DNA of 64,000 nucleotides from NCBI RefSeq assembly GCF_026247885.1, contig NZ_CP110921.1, forward strand, positions 3,355,501-3,419,500, read 5' to 3'. This document shows positions 41,495 to 48,679 of the stretch, piece after piece. Made by a program: the position numbers and the translations under genes. The DNA is from Methylococcus mesophilus (lineage in GTDB: Bacteria > Pseudomonadota > Gammaproteobacteria > Methylococcales > Methylococcaceae). Positions within the stretch are counted from its first letter, which is position 1; every line of letters starts with the position of its first letter. Below the pieces are notes generated by a model. It was not told the origin of the DNA. It saw only the letters and a program-made list of their open reading frames with translations, and did no database searches.

Positions 41495-42738
41495 CGGCGA
41501 TTTCTCTTCACAACGTGGCTAAGAGCTACCGCTCCTACGACCACCCTTGGGAGACGTTGTGGGAGGTCCTCACGAAAACTCGGCGCCATCGAGAGTGGGT
41601 GGCGCTGCATCCTCTGAGCCTGGAAATCTCCGAAGGCGAAGTCGTCGGCATCGTCGGCACGAACGGTGCCGGCAAGAGCACCTTACTCAAGCTGATTGCG
41701 GGCACCTTGATTCCTTCTGCGGGGGATATCCGCGTGAACGGACATGTGGCGGCGCTGTTGGAGCTCGGGGCGGGATTCCACCCGGAGATGACCGGCCGGG
41801 AGAACGTCTACCTGGGTGCGTCCGTCATGGGACTGTCCAGTGACCGGGTCGGGGAGCTGTACGACGGGATCGTCGAATTTGCCGGACTGGGAGAGTTCAT
41901 GGACCAGCCCGTGAAAACCTATTCCTCCGGCATGTACATGCGTCTGGCGTTCGCGGTCGCAACGGCCGCCAATCCGGACGTGCTGATTCTCGATGAAACG
42001 CTTTCGGTCGGTGACGGCGCGTTTGCCAGGAAGTCATTCGAGCGAATCATCGGGTACAAGGACGCCGGTAAGACCATCCTGTTCTGTTCTCATTCCCTGT
42101 ATCAGGTAGAAGCGATCTGCAGCAGGGTGCTGTGGCTGGACCGTGGGCGTGTCGTCATGGACGGCGATCCTGGGCGGGTGGCCAGCGCTTATGCCGAGTT
42201 CCTGAGCGGGGCGGAAAACGGAATTGGAGCCCCGGATTGGCCGGCGCTCGCTCCCGCTGCAGCCACCGGCGAAGCGCGGCTTGCGAGAGTCGAAGTGAGC
42301 GCGGATGGGGTCACAGATCGCAAACTGGCGGTACGAAGCGGGCGGACGGATTTGGAGGTAACGGTCGGATTCGACTCGGATCCTGACCTGCCGCCCCCGA
42401 GCGTGGGTCTGACCATCACGGGATCCAATGGCTGGTCCGTGACCAGCGCATCCACTTCGAATGACGGCTTGGCGCTCGAGCGCCGCTCGGACGGCAGTGG
42501 AGAAATCAAGCTGGTGTTTCCCCATTTTTCCCTGCTGAAGGGGGCGTATTGGGTGAATGTGTTCCTGCTTTGTGAGCAGGGCATTCATCTTTACGACCGC
42601 CTCGAGCACGCCGCGGAGTTGCAGGTGGTGCAGGATGGCTTGGAACAAGGGGTGGTCAGCCTTCCCCGGCGGTGGTCCGTAAATGGCGGACCGTTAGCCG
42701 GGCGTGATCCGGCGATGCAGTCCGCCGCGGCTCGATAG
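41491..42738 (+). CDS. wzt: Polysaccharide ABC exporter ATPase with C-terminal Wzt carbohydrate-binding domain
   Basis: 415 residues. ATPase with Walker A (GTNGAGKSTLLKLIAG), signature TYSSGMYMRLAFAVA and Walker B (VLILDETLSVGD). Residues about 255-400 form a beta-sandwich Wzt_C domain (VGLTITGSNGWSVTSAST, LLKGAYWVNVFLL, LYDRLEHAAEL) that in known Wzt proteins recognises the modified chain end of the polymer. This implies chain length is ended by a terminal modification, for which the methyltransferase at 45335 or the acetyltransferase at 42779 are local candidates (inference). Confidence 0.94.
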   Translation: MTAISLHNVAKSYRSYDHPWETLWEVLTKTRRHREWVALHPLSLEISEGEVVGIVGTNGAGKSTLLKLIAGTLIPSAGDIRVNGHVAALLELGAGFHPEMTGRENVYLGASVMGLSSDRVGELYDGIVEFAGLGEFMDQPVKTYSSGMYMRLAFAVATAANPDVLILDETLSVGDGAFARKSFERIIGYKDAGKTILFCSHSLYQVEAICSRVLWLDRGRVVMDGDPGRVASAYAEFLSGAENGIGAPDWPALAPAAATGEARLARVEVSADGVTDRKLAVRSGRTDLEVTVGFDSDPDLPPPSVGLTITGSNGWSVTSASTSNDGLALERRSDGSGEIKLVFPHFSLLKGAYWVNVFLLCEQGIHLYDRLEHAAELQVVQDGLEQGVVSLPRRWSVNGGPLAGRDPAMQSAAAR

Positions 42739-42778
42739 GCGCCAAACTTCGTCCCCCCGGTCGGACTCGCCGTCGATC

Positions 42779-44155
42779 ATGTGTTCACCCAGAGATGCGT
42801 CTCCGTCAGCAGACTGTTCTCCCGCCGGTCATTTTTGGCGGATCGGGCATGTGCCGCCGCAGATCGGCGTGCGCCAATTGTCTCCCACTGAATTCTTCGG
42901 GTACTCGCCGATCCCCTCGGAATCGGAAGGTGCGGATCTTGCCTCGCGTCTCTTGATCGACTTGCGGGGGTGGAATCCGCAGCCATTGAAGCTCCTCGCG
43001 CACGCACACTCGCTGTTGCGGGAGCGCGGTTCGCTGATCATCGAGCTCGATGCCGAGGACGGCGGGAGTCCTGGGCGATGCCATGAGAAGGCCTTTTACC
43101 TGAAGGCGCTCGCCGAACATTCGGGGTTTTCCCGTCATGCCGGCCCCATAGGCGAAGGCGCCGGTCCGCTGCAAGTCGTCCTGGCGAAGACGGCGGCGGC
43201 GCGTTGGCGGCTCAGTGAATTCGCGCCAGAAGACCTGCCGGGCTGTTTGTCGCTTTTCAAAGAAACCTTCGCAGGCGAAATGAGTCCCGACCTATGGCAC
43301 TGGAAATACGGTGAAGGCCGGGGCCGAGCCGTCATCGCCCGCCGGCATGGACGCATCGTCGCGCATTATGGTGCAACGTCCCGCCGTATTGCCGTCAACG
43401 GGCGAACCGTTCGGGGATTGCAGGTATGCGACGTCATGGTCGCCCCGGGCGAGCGAGCGCTGATGACAAAAAAGGGCGTATTTTTCGAGGTGGCCAGCGC
43501 GTTCCTGGAGGCCTATTTCGGCTATTACGACGAGCACGAGCTGGCTTTCGGTTTTCCAAACCACCGCGCCATGCGGATCGCCGAGCGGCTGGGGCTTTAC
43601 GGGGAAGTCGGACGAATTTCGGAAGTGCGCTGGACGCCATCGGACCAGCGTTTCCGAGTCAGATACGCGGCCGCGTTGATCGACGTTTCCGAACTCGAAG
43701 ACGATCTGCTCGCGATGCTGTGGAGCCGGATGGCCGCGGATCTCCCGGACGCGGCGCTCGTACTCAGGGACCCCGCCTATATTCGATACCGCTACCAGCG
43801 CCACCCGGTGCATCGCTACGAGGCTCTGCTGGTGCGCGACCGGCTGAGGGGGCGTCCCCAGGGTGTGGCGATACTGCGGCGCGATAATGATGAATATAAG
43901 CTCCTGGATATTCTGGCGCCGCTGAACAACATTCCTATGCTTATCGATGCGGCCAGGATTGCCGCAGCCCATCGGTCGTTGTCCGCGCTCACCGCCTGGA
44001 TATCCGCTCCCTATGCCCGGCATCTGGTCCATGGCGGAGGAGTGGCAACCGACACCGATGTCCGTATTCCCGCGAACGTCTGGACCGACGCTCGCAGCGT
44101 CGAATGCTTGAAAGATCGCTGGTGGCTGATGATGGGCGACACGGATTTCCTATGA
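42779..44155 (+). CDS. GNAT-type acetyltransferase with divergent N-terminal domain
   Basis: 458 residues from the ATG at 42779; an upstream GTG at 42704 would overlap wzt and add an Arg/Ser-rich leader of doubtful value. The part from about 145 onward is a GNAT-like fold (FAPEDLPGCLSLFKETFAGEMSPDLWHWKYGEGRGRAVIARRHGRIVAHYGATSR, VMVAPGERALMTKKGVFFEVASAFLEAYF, GFPNHRAMRIAERLGLYGEVGR), similar to acyltransferases often found beside glycan exporters. The N-terminal 140 residues (LLRERGSLIIELDAEDG) resemble a degenerate methyltransferase fragment. Its stop overlaps the next gene as ATGA. Confidence 0.7.
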   Translation: MCSPRDASPSADCSPAGHFWRIGHVPPQIGVRQLSPTEFFGYSPIPSESEGADLASRLLIDLRGWNPQPLKLLAHAHSLLRERGSLIIELDAEDGGSPGRCHEKAFYLKALAEHSGFSRHAGPIGEGAGPLQVVLAKTAAARWRLSEFAPEDLPGCLSLFKETFAGEMSPDLWHWKYGEGRGRAVIARRHGRIVAHYGATSRRIAVNGRTVRGLQVCDVMVAPGERALMTKKGVFFEVASAFLEAYFGYYDEHELAFGFPNHRAMRIAERLGLYGEVGRISEVRWTPSDQRFRVRYAAALIDVSELEDDLLAMLWSRMAADLPDAALVLRDPAYIRYRYQRHPVHRYEALLVRDRLRGRPQGVAILRRDNDEYKLLDILAPLNNIPMLIDAARIAAAHRSLSALTAWISAPYARHLVHGGGVATDTDVRIPANVWTDARSVECLKDRWWLMMGDTDFL

Positions 44156-45342
44156 GCCCAAACACGCCGGCCGTAAAGCCCCGGTTGCTGGTGATACTGC
44201 CCGCCGATGCGATCGGCGGCGCCGAGACCGTCGTTTTCAACTTGCTGACCGGGCTGCAGGGATTCGACTGCGCCTTGCTGACCCAGTCCGCCATCGCGGA
44301 CTGCTACCGCCGATGCGACATCCGGCTTTACCTGTTCGACGACTGGCAGTGTAGCCAGCCCTACCGGTTATCACTGGGTAACAGCCTGCGTTACGCCTGG
44401 GCGATCCGATCGGTCGTGCGGCGTGAAAAGCCGCGTCTGGTGCTTTCGATCATGCATAACGGCACCCTGTTTGCCGCCCTGGCGAAACGGCTGTTTTTCC
44501 CCGACATCCCTTTGGCGGGCACCATTCTGGGAAGCTTGACCGGCTACTTCAGCAGTGTCGGCAGGGGGCCGACGCTGCTGGAGCGTTGGGTCATTCACTG
44601 CTGCCTGACTCTGCCGGACCGGGTGATCGTACCCTCGCGCGGCGTATTCGAAGATTTGGTCGACGTCTATGGTGCGGCGCCCGGCAGGCTCCAAGTCATC
44701 TACAATGGCATCGACGTCGAAGACGTCAGGCGCCGAGCCGGACAGCCGATCGAGTTGGCCAAGGACCGCAACTGGATCGTTTCCGCCAGCCGATTCAGCA
44801 GTCAGAAGGACTTTCCCACGCTCCTCGCGGCATTCAAGGACGTGCTGGCGCACCGGCCCGCCAAGCTCATCCTGGTAGGAGACGGCGAACTCCGCCAAGA
44901 CATCGAAAGAGTCGCCTCCGAGTTCGGAATAAGGGAGCATGTCGTTCTGGTGGGATTCCGGGATAATCCCTTCCCCTACATGGCGCAAGCTGATATTTTC
45001 GTTCTTTCCTCCTTTTTTGAAGGTTTCGGCAATGTGATCGTCGAAGCCATGGCTTTAGGGACACCGGTGGTGGCGACCGATTGTCCGTCGGGGCCAGGGG
45101 AGATCATCAGCGACGGGGAAAATGGATTCCTGGTGCCGATAGGGGATGCCCGTGCACTTGCAGACCGTTTTACCACCCTGCTGTCCGACGATGAGCGCCG
45201 TTCTGCCATGGTTCGATCCGGGCTCGACAGGGCGGACCAATTCAGTGTCGGTAAAATGCTGGCGGCGTTTGACGGCTATTTGAACGAGATGCTGACCGGC
45301 GCCCGTTTCGATAATTTGCGAGGTTCCAGCCTAGATGGGTGA
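44152..45342 (+). CDS. GT4-family glycosyltransferase
   Basis: 396 residues. GT-B fold: N-terminal LLVILPADAIGGAETVVFNLL and C-terminal domain with VIYNGIDVEDVRRRAG, IVSASRFSSQKDFPTLLAAF, LILVGDGELRQDIE, VLSSFFEGFGNVIVEAMALGTPVVATDCPSGPGEII, the EX7E motif of GT4. It transfers a nucleotide-sugar residue to a lipid-linked acceptor in the cytoplasm. It is coupled on both sides: ATGA with the acetyltransferase and an 8-base overlap with the methyltransferase. Confidence 0.94.
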   Translation: MSPNTPAVKPRLLVILPADAIGGAETVVFNLLTGLQGFDCALLTQSAIADCYRRCDIRLYLFDDWQCSQPYRLSLGNSLRYAWAIRSVVRREKPRLVLSIMHNGTLFAALAKRLFFPDIPLAGTILGSLTGYFSSVGRGPTLLERWVIHCCLTLPDRVIVPSRGVFEDLVDVYGAAPGRLQVIYNGIDVEDVRRRAGQPIELAKDRNWIVSASRFSSQKDFPTLLAAFKDVLAHRPAKLILVGDGELRQDIERVASEFGIREHVVLVGFRDNPFPYMAQADIFVLSSFFEGFGNVIVEAMALGTPVVATDCPSGPGEIISDGENGFLVPIGDARALADRFTTLLSDDERRSAMVRSGLDRADQFSVGKMLAAFDGYLNEMLTGARFDNLRGSSLDG

Positions 45343-46159
45343 TCTGGTGATCAAAGCGGCGAACGGCCGCTTTCATGTCGACGAGCGGCAACGCCCGGAC
45401 AGCTTGCTCATCGACGAGATGATTCTCCAGGCGTTGGTGCGATTTCTCGAACGAAACTTCGAAAAGGGCGGTGGCGGGAGGCTGCTGGACGCGGGGGCGG
45501 GCAGCCGGCCCTATCTGCCTGTTTACGAGGAATTTTTCGCGTCGGTCGTAAGCATAGACATCCCCGGCTCTCCTCACGATATCGCCGGCCTGGATGTAGC
45601 AGGGACCCTTCACTGCCTTCCTTTTCGTGATGGGGAATTCGACTGCATCCTCTGCACGGAGGTGTTCGAGCACCTCCACGATCCCCTTCTTGCGATGAAG
45701 GAGTGCGGCCGGGTTTTGAAGCATGGTGGCAGGCTGTTCATGAGCACGCCGTTCTTCAATCCGTTACATGAGATTCCACACGATTATTATCGTTATACGC
45801 CATTCGCGATAAAGCACATCGCCGCTTGTTCGGGGCTGCGTGCCGTATCCATCGGCGAGAAGGGTGGCGAGGGGGCGTTTGCCTTGATGTACGTGACCTA
45901 TCTGTGGCTGAGGCTCTGGCTGAAACTGCTGGAGCGGTTCGGAAAGGCGTCATCTTTTTCGGGCTCAGTGTTGACGTATTTGACCATCGTCCTGCCACAA
46001 AAAATCTACCTCGGATTATGGAAAGCGCGTTCTGGGCAAAGTGATGTGGGGGCTTGCGACAAGCTGATTACGGGAAAATTCAGCACGATCACTCTTGGTT
46101 ACACCGCGGTTCTGGAGAAAAACGCCGCTCCGGTTTTCGCTGAAATGGAACGACTCTGA
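45335..46159 (+). CDS. SAM-dependent methyltransferase of the exporter operon
   Basis: 274 residues. Class I methyltransferase: GRLLDAGAGSRPYLPVYEEFF (SAM motif), SIDIPG, LPFRDGEFDCILCTEVFEHLHDPLLAMKECGRVLKHGGRLFMSTPF. The C-terminal 60 residues carry a hydrophobic segment (MYVTYLWLRLWLKLL) that may tether it to the membrane. The start overlaps the GT4 stop. Position suggests it methylates a sugar, possibly the chain end read by Wzt. Confidence 0.85.
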   Translation: MGDLVIKAANGRFHVDERQRPDSLLIDEMILQALVRFLERNFEKGGGGRLLDAGAGSRPYLPVYEEFFASVVSIDIPGSPHDIAGLDVAGTLHCLPFRDGEFDCILCTEVFEHLHDPLLAMKECGRVLKHGGRLFMSTPFFNPLHEIPHDYYRYTPFAIKHIAACSGLRAVSIGEKGGEGAFALMYVTYLWLRLWLKLLERFGKASSFSGSVLTYLTIVLPQKIYLGLWKARSGQSDVGACDKLITGKFSTITLGYTAVLEKNAAPVFAEMERL

Positions 46160-47034
46160 TGCCCATCCATGCTTTGACAAGAATCGCCGCTGTTTTCATC
46201 ACTGCGCTGATTGCAAGCCAGACGACCGGTATCCTCTGGTCTTCTCTCTTCTGGAGCATTGCCTTCGTGCATTATGGGCTCGCGCTTTATTATTCCAGGC
46301 ACCGCATTCTTGCCGTCGCACAGAATGCCAGCTCCCTCGTTCCGGCGCTGGTGGTCTTGTCCGGCGGGGGGGTGTTATATGCCGGTCAATTTTCCCTGTT
46401 GGTGTATTTCGGGGTTCACCACGTATTCAACGAGGTTTATCTGCTGGACCGGAAATTTCCGGTGACGGAAGGCGAGCAACGTCGAGGTTTGCGTATCGCC
46501 GCCGTTCTTCTCAATGCAGGGATTTATGCTGCCCTTCTGCGTAATTATTCCGAGTTGGCTTGGATCGAGCCGGCCTTTTTGTTCGGCGGCTTGTTTTTTT
46601 TCTACGGCCTGTTTTTTTACCGGCTGAACCAGCTGCGTCCGGTGTTGGGCGTAAAGGGCATGATCGATAGTAGTATTTTTGAGGCGTTCGGGCTGTTGCT
46701 GGTTCTGTCTTCCTTCTTTGTCAGGTTTGATCTGAATCATATAGTTTTATATCACTTCATTTTCTGGTCGCTATATCCGATAGAAAAATTCAAGAAGCTG
46801 GGAGACGGGGCTTTATGGCGCTACGCCGCCATTTCGGTGGTGATGGTCGCCGGGTTTGTCCTGTTTTCTCCGGCTGGCGTGGCGGGCGCCACTGTTTCCG
46901 AGAATTTGTATTATCAGCAGTTCATTTTTTGGTCTTACGCACACATTACGTTGTCGTTCGTACTCTCCGACGCCCATCCGGCATGGATTACCCGTTGGTT
47001 CCGTTCCGGCCGCAGGCAATGGGCCGTCCAGTAA
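46159..47034 (+). CDS. Polytopic membrane protein with conserved-looking histidines, unknown function
   Basis: 291 residues, about eight membrane segments. Histidines lie in or near segments: AFVHYGL, FGVHHVFNEVYLLD, NHIVLYHFIFW and YAHITLSFVLSDAHPAW. This spread of His and acidic residues recalls integral-membrane di-iron or metal proteins, but no known family is recognised. It shares one base with the preceding stop codon and so belongs to the exporter operon. A sugar or lipid modification is possible. Confidence 0.6.
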   Translation: MPIHALTRIAAVFITALIASQTTGILWSSLFWSIAFVHYGLALYYSRHRILAVAQNASSLVPALVVLSGGGVLYAGQFSLLVYFGVHHVFNEVYLLDRKFPVTEGEQRRGLRIAAVLLNAGIYAALLRNYSELAWIEPAFLFGGLFFFYGLFFYRLNQLRPVLGVKGMIDSSIFEAFGLLLVLSSFFVRFDLNHIVLYHFIFWSLYPIEKFKKLGDGALWRYAAISVVMVAGFVLFSPAGVAGATVSENLYYQQFIFWSYAHITLSFVLSDAHPAWITRWFRSGRRQWAVQ

Positions 47035-47110
47035 TATCGGTTCCAAGACTTGAGAAACGGCCCGCTTCATCAAGGGAGGCTCGTTTATCTCGTTGGTAGA
47101 AATCGATACG

Positions 47111-48619
47111 TCAGCGTCCTGCCCTGGTAGGGTTTTCCAGGATTATTTCCTTGATTAAGCCATTTTCACCGCCGCTTGATCCCAGTTCGGAGCGCTCGGC
47201 AGGTATGAGGAGTTCCGGGTCGCGGTAGGATAGTATTGCGGAATCGCAGACGATACGGTTGGAAATTGGATTGTTGAGCGCTTTGGCGTAATGAATCAAG
47301 TTATATGGCTTGACAAGATAAGGCCCTTCCGTGAGGCGGAGCGGAAGGTTTCTGACATGCAAGGTGGAGCCGGGGTTTTGCCATGCGGTGTGCAGGACAT
47401 CTAGCACGGCGCTGTGAGCGGTTTCGTAGGCGAAACGCCAGATCGCCGCCTGCTCCGATGTGCTGAGGGCGGCGGCGGACAGCAGGACAACAGTGCCGGC
47501 AATGCCGATGCTCCTTGGGGTGCGAGTCCAGCCGTCGCTGAGGGGCGGTTGTCGAAGGCTGGCTTCAACACCGATCGATATCGCAATTATCGGAAAAATT
47601 GCCGGGACGTATAGGAAACGGGTATCGGCAGTTCCGGCATAAGTGGGTGCTGTCCAGATGACGGGAGACAAGGCCAGACCGAATAGGACCAGGGTACTGA
47701 GCGCAAGCTTTGGGCGGCAGTAAAGAGCGGCTGCAAGGAATGCAATCAATGCTCCCGTGTAAGAGATACCGACCGAAGAGAGAGGTTCTGGCATTTTCAT
47801 GGAAAGGTCTGAAAATGTCCTTGCATAGGAGGAAAAATGCGACGCAATGTCTGCATTCCGCACCAGAGATAGTATATTTCCGTAAGGGCTATGGAACGCT
47901 CCCACCAGCATGGAACGAATGGCAAGATAGCTGGCGGCGGGGATAAGAAAAGCGGCGATCAACCAGGCTGCTCTGCCCGCCGGTGCCTTTTTTCGTTGCC
48001 ATATAATCAGCAGAAGAAGCACCGCAACAAAAATGATGGCGTTTTCTTTCGAGAACAAGGCGCCCGTGTAGGATGCGATGGCGCATATTGCATGTCCCAT
48101 TTTTCCGGAATCCAGATATCGCAGCAGCATCCAGATACTCAACAGCGTCAGCAGCGCTGAGAGCAGGTCGAACTGGCTGCTGAACCAGAAAAAAGTTTCC
48201 GTCGCAAATGGAGATAACAAAAAAAATGCTGCCGCGAAAAATGCGCCGATGCTGAAATCGAGCCTGCGTAATATGACATGCAGAAGTGTTGCATTCAGGC
48301 CGTGCATCAGCAACGAAACGACGATATACCCGTAAGGCCGGGTCCAGCCGAAGCAGGCCGTTTCCAATTTTACCAATAAAACGGTCAACGGGCGGAAGAA
48401 CCCCGTGAACGATGTCGAGAGAATAGTCGTAACGGATTTGCCGGCGGCGACGTCGATGAGAGCCGTGTCGTCGTATATGAAGAAATAGTGTGATCCAATC
48501 CGATAAGCCAATCCGGCATAAAATATTCCCACCAATATTGCGAAACTGATATACCGTGCAGTGGACATTGGTGATGCGGTATCGATGGTTGGGTGCGATT
48601 TTACTGACAGGTGATTCAT
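47111..48619 (-). CDS. Polytopic membrane protein, GT-C/PMT-like
   Basis: 502 residues, about eleven membrane segments and a soluble tail of about 100 residues. The first loop contains FFIYDDTALID (DD motif) and then FFRPLTVLL, as in many GT-C glycosyltransferases; SPFATETFFWFSSQFDLLSALL and GALFSKENAIIF (SKE motif) are typical of PMT/TMTC-like members. It lacks the HNEHR motif of the three paralogues between 12 and 31 kb. It converges on the exporter operon with a 76-base gap in which I see no terminator. Confidence 0.65.
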   Translation of the reverse strand: MNHLSVKSHPTIDTASPMSTARYISFAILVGIFYAGLAYRIGSHYFFIYDDTALIDVAAGKSVTTILSTSFTGFFRPLTVLLVKLETACFGWTRPYGYIVVSLLMHGLNATLLHVILRRLDFSIGAFFAAAFFLLSPFATETFFWFSSQFDLLSALLTLLSIWMLLRYLDSGKMGHAICAIASYTGALFSKENAIIFVAVLLLLIIWQRKKAPAGRAAWLIAAFLIPAASYLAIRSMLVGAFHSPYGNILSLVRNADIASHFSSYARTFSDLSMKMPEPLSSVGISYTGALIAFLAAALYCRPKLALSTLVLFGLALSPVIWTAPTYAGTADTRFLYVPAIFPIIAISIGVEASLRQPPLSDGWTRTPRSIGIAGTVVLLSAAALSTSEQAAIWRFAYETAHSAVLDVLHTAWQNPGSTLHVRNLPLRLTEGPYLVKPYNLIHYAKALNNPISNRIVCDSAILSYRDPELLIPAERSELGSSGGENGLIKEIILENPTRAGR

Positions 48620-48679
48620 TGCTGAATGTCGGCGCGGTTGGGAAGGGGCGGAATATAATGTTTCTCCGCGAGCGCCAAA

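Noticed and set aside
46159-47034. Brp/Blh-type carotenoid dioxygenase
   Set aside because: The histidines are suggestive but their order and the flanking residues do not match that family as I know it.
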